Assembly: GCF_014287635.1 (NCBI RefSeq)
Contig: NZ_JACOPH010000004.1
Coordinates: 62,001-126,000, forward strand
Reading direction: 5' to 3'
DNA length: 64,000 nucleotides
From: Roseburia zhanii
GTDB lineage: Bacteria > Bacillota > Clostridia > Lachnospirales > Lachnospiraceae
Shown: one piece after another, positions 26,383-35,462 of the stretch
Layout: every line of letters starts with the position of its first letter
How positions within the stretch are numbered: position 1 is the stretch's first letter
Program-made: the position numbers and the translations under genes
The notes under the pieces: generated by a model
What the model was told of the DNA's origin: nothing
What the model saw: the letters and a program-made list of their open reading frames with translations, nothing else
Databases searched by the model: none

Positions 26383-27813
26383 CTACTCCTCAATTTCGGG
26401 ATATAATTTTCGATATTTCTCCATTGTCTTTGTATTGATTCCATGACAAGGACTTACATCATCAGGAATCAGACACTCATAAACCCGTCCGTTCATTCTT
26501 TCCTTCCATTCCTTTGCTGCTTCCTCTAAAATAGAAGGTGTCATCATCGCAGTCAGACCATTGAATGCCATCAGTTTTCCTGCCTGAATGAGCGTTTTAT
26601 CTCCAATCGAACTTCCCACACAGCTTGCTACTTTCCAGTTATGCCAGCCGCCTTCCGGTGCTGCTGTCATCCAGAAGGTCGCATACGGTGCACACCATGA
26701 AAATTCAGATGTATCACACAGTACGGTTCCACTTGTTCCAAACTCCATAAGTTCTGTATCTAAGCCCTTGACTTCCACGCCATCATTTTTCTGCATTTCT
26801 TTTGCAAGTTCCTGTTCCTCCGGTGTAAAATCAGGTGCTCCTAATTCCGCAAAATTGTCATAGATCATCTTTGATAATACTTTATTTGGTATTTTCTCAT
26901 GTGTTTCACATAAGATTTCCTTTTCAAATGTTGTTTCGGTTGCCATAGCTCCTGCTTCAACACAGCGGTCAACACGTTCAATGACATCTTTCATCAGTTC
27001 TGAAGTGGTAAACCGTCCTACCACCCACATCGTAGTATCTGCCGGAACGACATTTGCGATCTCCGGTCCCACATGGGAAAATGTATAGTTGATCGTATTT
27101 CCTCTGTCAGCGGCTGCCGGTTCATAATGCTCTCTTAACATTTCAATTCCCTGTCCGGCTAATAATGCTGCATCTAAGGAACTTCTTCCATTCCATGGAG
27201 CATTTCCATGTGCCTGTCTGCCTTTCCAGTGATATTTGATACTAAAATATGCACCGCAGGTATCATAATGTGCTTTATTATAATAAAATGGATGCCAGTC
27301 TAAAAAGCAGTCTACGCCATCATAGAACCCATCTTTTGCCATAAATGGTTTGCCGACACAGATTTCTTCTGCCGGAGAACCAAAGATCTTGATTGTTCCG
27401 GTGATTCCTTCGTTTCTCATAATCTGGCTTAATGCGATCGCTCCTAACACTTCAGCAGTTCCTAAAATACAGTGACCACATCCCTGTCCCGGTGCTCCCT
27501 CGATCACAGGCTCTTTCTTTGGAGAACCCGCTTTTTGGGAAAGTCCCGGCAGACAGTCATATTCAGCATTAAAACCGATCACAGGCTTCCCACTTCCATA
27601 GGATGCCACAAAAGCTGTCGGCATACCGGATACACCTTTATCTACCGTAAATCCGTATTTTTCCAATACATCTGTCAACTGTTTCGCACTTTCATATTCC
27701 TCTAATCCTAACTCCGGATGTGCAAACAGATGATGTGATATTTTTTCAAACTCTGCTTTGTTTGCATCAATCCATTCAACGACCGCTTCTTTGTATTCAC
27801 TGATCTCTTTCAT
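26383..27813 (-). CDS. M20 family amidohydrolase, AbgB-like (copy 3)
   Basis: A 476-residue paralogue, closer to copy 1 than to copy 2 by eye. It shows FAHPELGLEEYESAKQL, GAPGQGCGHCILGTAEVLGA (note Cys in place of Asn after GCGH), GSPAEEICVGKPFMAKDG, QAHGNAPWNGRSSLDAALLA and GWHNWKVASCVGSSIGDK. RBS AAAGGAGA is 9 nt before the ATG. It is the first enzyme gene after the ABC transporter genes, 3 nt from the livM stop, which ties its substrate to the imported compound. The GHC change could alter a residue near the metal centre; otherwise all expected ligands are present. Confidence 0.9.
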   Translation of the reverse strand: MKEISEYKEAVVEWIDANKAEFEKISHHLFAHPELGLEEYESAKQLTDVLEKYGFTVDKGVSGMPTAFVASYGSGKPVIGFNAEYDCLPGLSQKAGSPKKEPVIEGAPGQGCGHCILGTAEVLGAIALSQIMRNEGITGTIKIFGSPAEEICVGKPFMAKDGFYDGVDCFLDWHPFYYNKAHYDTCGAYFSIKYHWKGRQAHGNAPWNGRSSLDAALLAGQGIEMLREHYEPAAADRGNTINYTFSHVGPEIANVVPADTTMWVVGRFTTSELMKDVIERVDRCVEAGAMATETTFEKEILCETHEKIPNKVLSKMIYDNFAELGAPDFTPEEQELAKEMQKNDGVEVKGLDTELMEFGTSGTVLCDTSEFSWCAPYATFWMTAAPEGGWHNWKVASCVGSSIGDKTLIQAGKLMAFNGLTAMMTPSILEEAAKEWKERMNGRVYECLIPDDVSPCHGINTKTMEKYRKLYPEIEE

Positions 27814-27816
27814 AAA

Positions 27817-28881
27817 TTACGCATCTCCTTTCACCATCTGCGTGGGCTGCTTGTCCGCATTTTTATGAAGTAATTTTTTTATTTTTTTGTTCCAGCTTAA
27901 AAACTGTGCTTTGCTGTTTAAGATTCCATTCGGCATGATCAGTGTCGTAATGATCAGGATGATCGCATAGATCAGAAGTTTATAATCGTCAATTCCCTGT
28001 AAGCTCTCCATGATGATCGTAATGAAGAACGCTCCAAAGATCGGACCTCTGACAGTTGCAAGGCCTCCTAACACGTTCATTGCGATAAATTCTGTCATCA
28101 TAGACTGACCAAATACATTTGTAGGTGTAAGGATCTTCATATAATGTGCATAGAAGACTCCGCAGAATCCAGCCATATAAGCAGATAATACGAATACTTT
28201 GATCTTTGTCTTTGTCAGATCGACTCCTAATGACTCTGCTGCTTCCTGTGAATCCCTGATCGCTTTCATTGCCAATCCTGTAGAACTTTTTGCAAGGATA
28301 CCGCATACAAGAGCGATCACAGCAAAGATGATAAACATCAGATAATAGTAAGGGATCTTATCTACACCGTTGAAATTGATTGAACCGATATCATGAAAGG
28401 AATCCATCATCCAGAATCCTAATTCGCCTCGTGTAAGATCTACTAGGTTTGTAAATACCAGACGGATGATCTCTGCTAAACACATCGTTGCGATAATAAT
28501 GTATGGTGCTGCTTTTAACCGTAATACCGGAATCGCTATGATGAGTCCGACAACCGCCGCTGCGATCGGTCCTACGATGAATCCAAGCCATGGGCTCATA
28601 TGGAAGTAGTAATTCAGCATTGCTGATGTATAAGCTGCGATTCCAAAAAATACCTGCTGTGCCAATGACCAGATTCCCATATATCCCATTAAAAGATTCC
28701 AGCTAAGTGTCATGGCTGCCCACATCATACATAAGATCAGGACACCTTCAACATAAGATTCATTTCCATATCCGCTTCCCCGTAAGATGATCGGAAAAAT
28801 AAACAGCACGATAAAGAAAACTGCCGAAATACCTATTTTTCCTATACTATTATCAAAAAATTTCATAAATCGTTCTTTCAT
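27817..28881 (-). CDS. livM: Branched-chain-type amino acid ABC permease LivM
   Basis: A 354-residue inner-membrane permease with about 9-10 hydrophobic segments. Family features are WNLLMGYMGIWSLAQQVFFG, IIATMCLAEIIRLVFTN, SRVIRSR-position equivalents MKAIRDSQEAAESLGVDLTK (EAA loop that contacts the ATPases), FVLSAYMAGFCGVFYAHY and NVLGGLATVRGPIFGA. It pairs with LivH to form the translocation path. The C-terminus is a basic tail. RBS ggag is 9 nt upstream. Transcribed after livH with a 6-nt gap. Confidence 0.93.
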   Translation of the reverse strand: MKERFMKFFDNSIGKIGISAVFFIVLFIFPIILRGSGYGNESYVEGVLILCMMWAAMTLSWNLLMGYMGIWSLAQQVFFGIAAYTSAMLNYYFHMSPWLGFIVGPIAAAVVGLIIAIPVLRLKAAPYIIIATMCLAEIIRLVFTNLVDLTRGELGFWMMDSFHDIGSINFNGVDKIPYYYLMFIIFAVIALVCGILAKSSTGLAMKAIRDSQEAAESLGVDLTKTKIKVFVLSAYMAGFCGVFYAHYMKILTPTNVFGQSMMTEFIAMNVLGGLATVRGPIFGAFFITIIMESLQGIDDYKLLIYAIILIITTLIMPNGILNSKAQFLSWNKKIKKLLHKNADKQPTQMVKGDA

Positions 28882-28887
28882 TTATCA

Positions 28888-29754
28888 TCACTCCTTCTTT
28901 CCGAATAATCCTGTTGGTTTTACCCAGAACATTACGATCACTAATGCATATGCGATAACGTTCTGCCAGCCGCTTCCTAAAAACTGTGTGGAAAAACTTT
29001 CGATGATACCAAGTAAGATACCTGCTATAATCGAACCACCGATACTTCCCAGTCCGCCAACGATACAGACAACGAAAGATTTTAACTGGATGGAACCGCC
29101 CATCCATGGATTGATACCATAAATCGGTGCTAACAGACATCCTGCTACTGCACAAAGGGCAACTGCGATACCAAAAGTGATCATATAAATACGTTTTGTA
29201 CAGATTCCCATTAAGTTTGCTGCGAATATATCCTGTGCGGTTGCTGAGATTGCCCAGCCGAATTTTGTCTTTTTGATCACATACATCACAACGATCAGGG
29301 TAACGATCGCAACTGCTGCCACGATCAATCTCTGTGCTGCCATGGTGATACCGCCGATCTCATAGATCGCATCACTGAAATATGGAACACCTACATTCGT
29401 TTCGCCCCAGACAAGCTGTGCGATATTTTCCAGCATGATACCGATGGCTAATGTCAGGATAAATGGCGTATCTCCAAACTTTCCCCGTCCAAGTGAAGGT
29501 GCTAATACTACACGTTCGATCACCATACCACAGAGGAATACTCCTGCTACTGCGATCAAAAGCGAAATCAATACCGGCATACCTAGCATTTTTGACAATG
29601 TATAGAAGAAATAGGCTCCTAACATATAGAAATCTCCATGTGCTACGTTGATCATCTTTAGTACGCCCCATGTAACGGTTAATCCTACTCCAAGTACTGC
29701 ATAATAAGATCCGCTGATCGTTCCATTGATTAAATTCTGCAAAAATATTGTCAT
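28888..29754 (-). CDS. livH: Branched-chain-type amino acid ABC permease LivH
   Basis: A 288-residue permease with eight or so membrane segments; LINGTISGSYYAVLGVGLTV, WGVLKMINVAHGDFYMLGAY, RVVLAPSLGRGKFGDTPFIL, AISATAQDIFAANLMGI (EAA loop) and KSFVVCIVGGLGSIGGSIIA are standard LivH features. It forms the second half of the import channel. It lies 12 nt after livF and 6 nt before livM. Confidence 0.94.
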   Translation of the reverse strand: MTIFLQNLINGTISGSYYAVLGVGLTVTWGVLKMINVAHGDFYMLGAYFFYTLSKMLGMPVLISLLIAVAGVFLCGMVIERVVLAPSLGRGKFGDTPFILTLAIGIMLENIAQLVWGETNVGVPYFSDAIYEIGGITMAAQRLIVAAVAIVTLIVVMYVIKKTKFGWAISATAQDIFAANLMGICTKRIYMITFGIAVALCAVAGCLLAPIYGINPWMGGSIQLKSFVVCIVGGLGSIGGSIIAGILLGIIESFSTQFLGSGWQNVIAYALVIVMFWVKPTGLFGKKE

Positions 29755-29766
29755 ACTCTCATCTCC

Positions 29767-30462
29767 TTATAGTCCCAAATATAACTTCTGAATCTCAGAG
29801 CTTGCTAACATTTCCTTTGCATCTCCGCTCATGCGGATTACTCCATTTTCAAGTACATATCCTCTGTCTGCTGCATTTAAGGCAATGTTGGCATTCTGTT
29901 CTACAATTACGATCGTGATCCCTCTTTCTTTATTGATCTTTTTGATAATATCAAATACGGTATCTACAATGTTTGGAGCCAGACCAAGTGAAGGTTCATC
30001 TAACATTAAAAACTTCGGATTTGACATCAGTGCCCTTGCGATCGCACACTGCTGCTGTTCACCACCGGACATGGTACCAGCATACTGGTTCAGACGTTCT
30101 TTCAAACGCGGGAATAATTCTAAGATCCATTCATAATTGCTTTTATCTTTTGTGGAATACGCTCCAAGCATCAGGTTTTCTTTGACCGTAAGTTCCGGGA
30201 ACAGATGTCTGCCTTCCGGGGTAAGCGTGATTCCTTTTGTGACTAATTTATATGCCGGAACCTTCATCAGGCTCTCATTTTCAAATTCAATTTCACCAGT
30301 CCGTCTGGTTTCGATTCCACAAATGGTTTTCATTAAAGTTGTCTTTCCTGCACCATTTGATCCAAGGATCGTTACGATCTCTTTTTCTTTGATTTCTAAA
30401 TTGATATCATATAATACCTGGACATCTCCATAAAAAGCATTCAGATTCTTAATCTTAAGCAT
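29767..30462 (-). CDS. livF: ABC transporter ATPase LivF
   Basis: A 231-residue ATPase with Walker A GSNGAGKTTLMKTI, signature MSGGEQQQCAIARALM, Walker B FLMLDEPSLGLAP and the HAEQ-like switch VIVEQNANIAL. It powers the Liv-type importer with LivG. The start at 30462 is chosen because ggaggg lies 6 nt upstream; an in-frame ATG two codons earlier abuts the RBS. It overlaps the livG stop by 8 nt. Confidence 0.95.
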   Translation of the reverse strand: MLKIKNLNAFYGDVQVLYDINLEIKEKEIVTILGSNGAGKTTLMKTICGIETRRTGEIEFENESLMKVPAYKLVTKGITLTPEGRHLFPELTVKENLMLGAYSTKDKSNYEWILELFPRLKERLNQYAGTMSGGEQQQCAIARALMSNPKFLMLDEPSLGLAPNIVDTVFDIIKKINKERGITIVIVEQNANIALNAADRGYVLENGVIRMSGDAKEMLASSEIQKLYLGL

Positions 30463-31210
30463 GTACATCCCTCCTCGCTGCAGATCCTAAGTAAGCTTCA
30501 ATTACTTCAGGATCGTTCATAACTTCTTTGGGATTTCCTTCGATCAGTTTCTGACCATGATTGATAACTACCATGGAATCCGATACTCCTGTGATCGCCT
30601 TCATAACATGTTCAATCATCAGGATACTGACTCCCCGTCCGTTAATATCTTTGATCACGTCCATCATTTCTAACACTTCCGTCGGATTCAGTCCCCCGAT
30701 CACTTCATCTAACAGGAGTAATGACGGTTTTGTTGAAAGTGCTCTTGCTAACTCTAATTTCTTTCGCTGTGCAACGTTCAAACTCATTGCATATTCATCT
30801 TTTTTATCTGCTAATCCTACAAATTCAAGCAGTTCTTCTGCTTCTTCTTCACATTCTTTCATTTTCGGCTTTTTTGCCTGACCATAAAATGATCCAACCA
30901 TTACATTTTCTAACAATGTATTTTTTTCAAATGGTCTTGTTACCTGAAATGTTCTTGCAATCCCTAATTTGCATCTTTCATTTACTTTTTTCTTATTCAT
31001 AGAAGCACCATTAAATTTTACGGTACCTGTATAGCCTTGATAGAAACCTGTAATGGTATTGAACATCGTTGTTTTTCCTGCACCATTTGGACCGATAACA
31101 CCTAGGATCTTTCCTCTCTCTAAGTTGAAAGATACTTCATTGACTGCTAAGAGTCCTCCGAATTTCATGCTTACATTTTCAAGTTCTAAAATATAATCTT
31201 TATTTTCCAT
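30455..31210 (-). CDS. livG: ABC transporter ATPase LivG
   Basis: A 251-residue ATPase: Walker [17 protein letters not shown], the LivG insertion with [20 protein letters not shown], signature [17 protein letters not shown], Walker [14 protein letters not shown] and switch His in [12 protein letters not shown]. The signature LNVAQR departs from LSGGQ, as LivG proteins often have LSYGQQR-type variants, but this one is unusually divergent. The ATG at 31210 has aggaag 8 nt upstream and is preferred to the GTG three codons earlier. Confidence 0.94.
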   Translation of the reverse strand: MENKDYILELENVSMKFGGLLAVNEVSFNLERGKILGVIGPNGAGKTTMFNTITGFYQGYTGTVKFNGASMNKKKVNERCKLGIARTFQVTRPFEKNTLLENVMVGSFYGQAKKPKMKECEEEAEELLEFVGLADKKDEYAMSLNVAQRKKLELARALSTKPSLLLLDEVIGGLNPTEVLEMMDVIKDINGRGVSILMIEHVMKAITGVSDSMVVINHGQKLIEGNPKEVMNDPEVIEAYLGSAARRDVHA

Positions 31211-31321
31211 ATTTCTCACTTCCTGCCTGATTTAATATGTGCAGCTATTTTTAGCAGTCCGGTCATAACCCATAGAATAAGCGCATACCCTGGGTTATGA
31301 AAGAGACTGTCATATTTTTCA

Positions 31322-32623
31322 TTACTTCTGTGTTGGTTTGTATTCTGCAAGTGCTGATTCTATCGGATAGATCTGGTAACTTGCGCCATCCTGGATCTGT
31401 GCAGCTTTTACTTCTACATAACCTTCGCCACAGTAGATTGTATGGTTTTCCGGATTGAACTGGATATGTCCTTTGTAAGTATCATAGCCATCTTCGGAAA
31501 GTAAGGCTTCGGATAATGCATCTCCATCTACGGATCCTGCTGCTTCCATTGCTTTTAATACAACTAACATATCAGAATAACCATCGATATAATCGAATGT
31601 AACGCTCTCACCACAGTACTCTGTCAGCTTATCCTGAAATTCTTTACTTGTTTTGTCATGTTCAACATCTACTAAAAGTGGTGCCCACATCAGACCATCT
31701 GCCTGACTTCCGATCTGCTCAACAAATTCCGGCTGTGATGGGAAGTAAATTGCCATATGCGGTACATCACTGAGTCCGTTTTCTGCAAGCTGTTTGATCA
31801 GTGCTACACCAGTTGCCGGTGTTGTGGAACAGGAGAAAATGATGTCTGCATTTTTTGTTTTGATATCTGAAATAATGGAGTATAGATCAGTCGCTCCAAA
31901 CTCCCAGTAGTTTTCAGACACTACGGTATATCCTTCGGCTTCCATCTTTTCTACAACTGCCGCAAGATTAGAACGTCCATAATCGGTTTCATCACCACAG
32001 ATTGCGATGGTTTTATTTGGTGCTTTGATCGATCCTTTATCGATCAGGTCCAATACGGTATCTGCACATACATCACCGTATACATTTGAATCCCAGCCAA
32101 ACTTAAAGAAGTGTTTATAACTTTCAGGGTCTTCTACAATCTTATCTGAAATAGCGGAACTTACCGGCTCTAAGGTTGCCATCGGAATATCGTATTTCTT
32201 AGCAATTTCCATTGTTGCCACACCAACTGCTGAGTTAAAGGATTCACAGAAAAGGAAATCTACTTTATCGCTTGTGATCAGCTTCTCACAGTTGGATAAT
32301 CCGGTCTGTGCATCGGAACCTGTATCGTAATATACAACTTCTACCTGTTTCTTTTTACCATCAATGGTAATACCACCATCTGCATTGACTTCATCAACTG
32401 CCATCTGGATTCCGGTATTGACGTGTGTACCGGCTTCTGCGGAACTTCCTGTTGTAGGACCAGATACACCGATCTTGATCGTATCTCCCGATGCGGATGA
32501 ACCTGTGCTTTCACTGCCATCTGTTGTCTGGGTAGATGTATCTGCCTTACTGCTTCCACATCCTGCCATCAGTGACGCCACCATAGCTACCGTTAATACT
32601 GCGGATAAGATTTTCTTTTTCAT
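31322..32623 (-). CDS. livJ: Liv-type ABC transporter substrate-binding lipoprotein
   Basis: A 433-residue periplasmic-binding-type lipoprotein: signal peptide MKKKILSAVLTVAMVASLMA with lipobox LMAGC (Cys22), a Ser/Thr linker, then the type I binding fold of the LivJ/AmiC family (IKIGVSGPTTGSSAEAGTHV; KKVEVVYYDTGSDAQTGLSN equivalents; NKTIAICGDETDYGRSN). It captures the substrate outside the membrane for LivGFHM. The fold accepts amino acids, amides, urea and aromatic acids, so the name does not fix the ligand; the enzyme genes downstream suggest an amide or carbamoyl-conjugated amino acid. RBS GAAGGAGG is optimal. livG follows after 111 nt. Confidence 0.9.
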   Translation of the reverse strand: MKKKILSAVLTVAMVASLMAGCGSSKADTSTQTTDGSESTGSSASGDTIKIGVSGPTTGSSAEAGTHVNTGIQMAVDEVNADGGITIDGKKKQVEVVYYDTGSDAQTGLSNCEKLITSDKVDFLFCESFNSAVGVATMEIAKKYDIPMATLEPVSSAISDKIVEDPESYKHFFKFGWDSNVYGDVCADTVLDLIDKGSIKAPNKTIAICGDETDYGRSNLAAVVEKMEAEGYTVVSENYWEFGATDLYSIISDIKTKNADIIFSCSTTPATGVALIKQLAENGLSDVPHMAIYFPSQPEFVEQIGSQADGLMWAPLLVDVEHDKTSKEFQDKLTEYCGESVTFDYIDGYSDMLVVLKAMEAAGSVDGDALSEALLSEDGYDTYKGHIQFNPENHTIYCGEGYVEVKAAQIQDGASYQIYPIESALAEYKPTQK

Positions 32624-32660
32624 AATGTTGTCCTCCTTCGTGATAATAAATTAGAATTAA

Positions 32661-32731
32661 AAAGACGCAGATGAAACGTTTTTGTTTCTCTGCGTCTTTG
32701 CATCCTTGTTTTCTTGACAAGGATGATTATA
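32661..32731 (-). promoter_or_regulatory. Terminator hairpin and candidate promoter before livJ
   Basis: Reading on the minus strand from the hydrolase gene to livJ: a TATAAT box (32726-32731; -35 poor), a dyad CATCCTTG/CAAGGATG (32701-32725), then a strong hairpin GACGCAG…CTGCGTC (32661-32699) followed by a T-run. The last is a terminator for the upstream gene or an attenuator for livJ, since only 37 nt separate it from the livJ ATG and any livJ promoter must lie upstream of it. Confidence 0.6.
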
Positions 32732-32785
32732 TGCCCTGAAAATTTTTTCTGCATCATTGAACTTAACAAAATACTTTGTAAAAGT

Positions 32786-34057
32786 TTACAATTCCTCTGC
32801 CATATCTGCCATCAACACTGCATTCAACATCACAGATGCACCTTCTGTACACTGCTCTGGCGAAGAATATTCTTCTTCGCAATGGGACAGCCCTCCCTTA
32901 GACTGCACAAATATCATTGTTGTTGGCAGCATATAGCCTAAATACTGTGCATCATGTCCGGCTCCCGAATGGATATACTGATAAGATACACCAAGATCCC
33001 TTGCCGCTTTTTCCACATAAGATACCAGCGTCTGATTCCAGTATACTGTTTCTCTCGTCCATGCCTCCTGTATCTCACAGCTACAGCCACTCCATTCTTT
33101 CTTTGTACAGTCCTTTAATATCTCTAATACCTTTTTTAGATATTTCGGATCTTTATGGCGTGCATCAAAAGAAAATTCAAAATAATCCGGTACACAGGTA
33201 TGGATGCATGGATGGCATACCACTTCACCGGTAGTATAGACCAGCCCCGGGATATGCAGGGCATCTATTTGTTCATGCAGGCTGCAAAGCACCTGTGATG
33301 CCGCATAAAATGCATCTTTCCTCCGCTCCATCGGAAATGTTCCCGAATGAACGGTCTGCCCTCTTAAGATCACACGGTAATTCATTAACCCGATCACGCA
33401 ATCCACAACTCCGATATCTTTATGATGTTCTTCTAAGATCGGTCCCTGCTCGATATGGGTTTCAAAAATACACTCATATTTCTCCGGTGTCATCCGGTAT
33501 TTTTTATCTCCCTGATATCCTGATCGTTTCAAAGCCTCTCCAAATGTGGTCTTATTATCCACGATGCTTTTTGAATCCATCATATCTTCAAAATGATATT
33601 TCTCCTGAATCTGTGGTGGCAGATAATCATAACAGACGATTCCTGAACACATCATAGACGGTTCATATAAGGAGCCTTCTTCATTTGTCCAGATAACTGC
33701 TGTCAATGGATGCTTGTGCGGGATTTTTTCCCGAACGATGGTTTCAAGTACTTCCATTGCAGATAAGACACCTAAGATCCCATCATAATTACCACCATTT
33801 AATACAGAATCCACATGAGATCCCATGGCTATCCGCTTTGCATCCGCATCCTCTCCTGCAATCGTTGCATATATATTACCAACATCATCGATCTCAATAG
33901 AAGCACCGATCTTTCTCATTCTCTTTTCAAATTCTTCTCTTGCCATGACCGCTTCTTTCGACAGGGAATATCTGGTGATCCCACCATTTCCGGTTGCTCC
34001 AAACGTAGCGAAAGTCTGTATTTTTTCTGTCATATTTTCTAAACTGCACTGGTACAT
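32786..34057 (-). CDS. Zn-dependent M20 hydrolase, N-carbamoyl-L-amino-acid hydrolase / allantoate amidohydrolase type
   Basis: A 423-residue member of the hydantoinase/carbamoylase subfamily of M20. Signatures: TRYSLSKEAVMAREEFEKRM, IGASIEIDDVGNIYATI, the metal-binding GSHVDSVLNGGNYDGILGVL, VIWTNEEGSLYEPSMMCSG, THIEQGPILEE and a C-terminal HSGAGHDAQYLGYMLPTTMIF. Relatives remove carbamoyl groups from ureido acids (N-carbamoyl amino acids, beta-ureidopropionate, allantoate). It lies between the pucR-like regulator (26 nt) and the importer genes, so it probably acts on an imported ureido compound. The exact substrate is not readable from sequence. Confidence 0.87.
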   Translation of the reverse strand: MYQCSLENMTEKIQTFATFGATGNGGITRYSLSKEAVMAREEFEKRMRKIGASIEIDDVGNIYATIAGEDADAKRIAMGSHVDSVLNGGNYDGILGVLSAMEVLETIVREKIPHKHPLTAVIWTNEEGSLYEPSMMCSGIVCYDYLPPQIQEKYHFEDMMDSKSIVDNKTTFGEALKRSGYQGDKKYRMTPEKYECIFETHIEQGPILEEHHKDIGVVDCVIGLMNYRVILRGQTVHSGTFPMERRKDAFYAASQVLCSLHEQIDALHIPGLVYTTGEVVCHPCIHTCVPDYFEFSFDARHKDPKYLKKVLEILKDCTKKEWSGCSCEIQEAWTRETVYWNQTLVSYVEKAARDLGVSYQYIHSGAGHDAQYLGYMLPTTMIFVQSKGGLSHCEEEYSSPEQCTEGASVMLNAVLMADMAEEL

Positions 34058-34083
34058 ATAAACCCGCCTTCTTTCTTTGTATC

Positions 34084-35259
34084 CTATATTTCTAATAATT
34101 CCTTAATCCTTAGTGCCAGATAATATTTCGTACGGTCTACCGTACTATAGAGATCACATTGTAAGATCTCAGATATTTTTTTCAGATGATAGGAGATCGT
34201 ATTCCGATGCAGATAACACAATTCTGCCACATCTGACATTTTTCCATTGCATTTTAAATATGCATATAGAATATTGCAGTAATCTGTCGCATTTTCTGCA
34301 TCATATTGTTCAAGCGTACCAATCTCCCGCTCTTTATACTGCTCTAAAAACTTCTTATCTTTTGTTGTCAGAAAAAGTGTTGCGATCCCTAACTCGTCCA
34401 TGAAGCCAATATCTATCTGCTCTTTATATTCGATCCGGCACATCCATGTTAAGGCATCGTAATACTGTGACAATTTTTTGATCTCTAAACTTAAATCACT
34501 GACTGCAAATGTCAGGCTTCCTTTTCCATCCTGCCACTTTGGAAATGAGAGCATTTCCTGTAACATATTCTGTATAACACTTTTTTCACTTGCAGGAAGG
34601 ATCATTGTCAAAAAATGATTTTTCCGGAAGATGACATATTTATCAAATATTTTATTGACGTACCGTTCAAAATATGTCCTGATATCATAAAATAACTTCG
34701 TGATATCTACACCATCTTCCCCCTCTGTAAGCGTAGGCATACACTTGACCATACAAAACCTGTTATCTGATCCAATCCCCTCGTCTTCTAATACAGGAAG
34801 ATATTCTTCTGCTTTTTCAGGTGAAAAAACTGCCATTCGGAATGCCGCACAGAGATTTTTCGATTTCTGGTCTGTTTTCATGATCTCATTGCAGAACTCA
34901 CGGTTAAATTCCACCAGATGAACATCCCATGGCAACGTAAATACCGGAAACTGATGTTCTTCTGCCAGCTTTAAAACCGACGCCGGCACAGATTTGATAT
35001 ACGGTCCGATATTGATGATCAGTCCGCAGGCTTCTTTTGAGATCAACTGCTCTGTGTAATCAAACAGACTTTCGCTGCCGATGTTGGTAATTCCTGTAAT
35101 TACTACAAGTTCCCCACCTTTTAAAAAGCCAATAACATCCTTATCCTCTACCTGATGAATCCATGTCACCTGCCCCCAAATTCCCCCAGATCCAGCAACT
35201 AACTTCATTTTATATTTCCGCATTGCTGTATAGTAGATCCTGTCAAGAGTAACTGACAT
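34084..35259 (-). CDS. PucR family transcriptional regulator
   Basis: A 391-residue regulator with the N-terminal PucR ligand domain (MSVTLDRIYYTAMRKYKMKL; HQVEDKDVIGFLKGGELVVI; LIINIGPYIKSVPASVLKLA) and a C-terminal PucR-type helix-turn-helix (LKCNGKMSDVAELCYLHRNT then ISYHLKKISEILQC). PucR proteins control purine and ureide catabolism in Bacillus and amino-acid or GABA-related genes in other Firmicutes. As the first gene of the locus it is the likely regulator of the transporter and hydrolase genes downstream. A MITE-like element (35287-35433) sits 27 nt upstream of the start and could separate or replace its promoter. Confidence 0.9.
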   Translation of the reverse strand: MSVTLDRIYYTAMRKYKMKLVAGSGGIWGQVTWIHQVEDKDVIGFLKGGELVVITGITNIGSESLFDYTEQLISKEACGLIINIGPYIKSVPASVLKLAEEHQFPVFTLPWDVHLVEFNREFCNEIMKTDQKSKNLCAAFRMAVFSPEKAEEYLPVLEDEGIGSDNRFCMVKCMPTLTEGEDGVDITKLFYDIRTYFERYVNKIFDKYVIFRKNHFLTMILPASEKSVIQNMLQEMLSFPKWQDGKGSLTFAVSDLSLEIKKLSQYYDALTWMCRIEYKEQIDIGFMDELGIATLFLTTKDKKFLEQYKEREIGTLEQYDAENATDYCNILYAYLKCNGKMSDVAELCYLHRNTISYHLKKISEILQCDLYSTVDRTKYYLALRIKELLEI

Positions 35260-35278
35260 TATTCTTCACCCTTTCTCG

Positions 35279-35441
35279 GTCTGTACGTTACTGTTCACAC
35301 CTGACAGTGTGACCAGCAACGATTACAGCCCATTTAAAATGCCTCTACGAGGCAGGGGCTGTAATCACACAATAATTAACACTATGGCGCATAGCTTGAC
35401 AGCGCAGTGTCAAGCTTGCGTCTGAACAGTAACGTCTGTAC
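35279..35441. mobile_element. MITE-like element (147 bp) with 8-bp target duplication
   Basis: The element spans 35287-35433. It starts GTTACTGTTCACACC and ends with the inverse of GTTACTGTTCAGACG. It is flanked on both sides by GTCTGTAC (35279-35286 and 35434-35441), a perfect 8-bp direct repeat. The interior contains several stems, such as GCCTC-TACGA-GGC and GTGTGAttaCAG…CTGTAATCACAC, and has no ORF. Most of it is repeated, inverted, at 4442-4564. The flanking duplication shows it arrived by transposition, mobilised by a transposase not encoded here. Confidence 0.88.
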
Positions 35442-35462
35442 AAATATTTATTACATCTTCAT

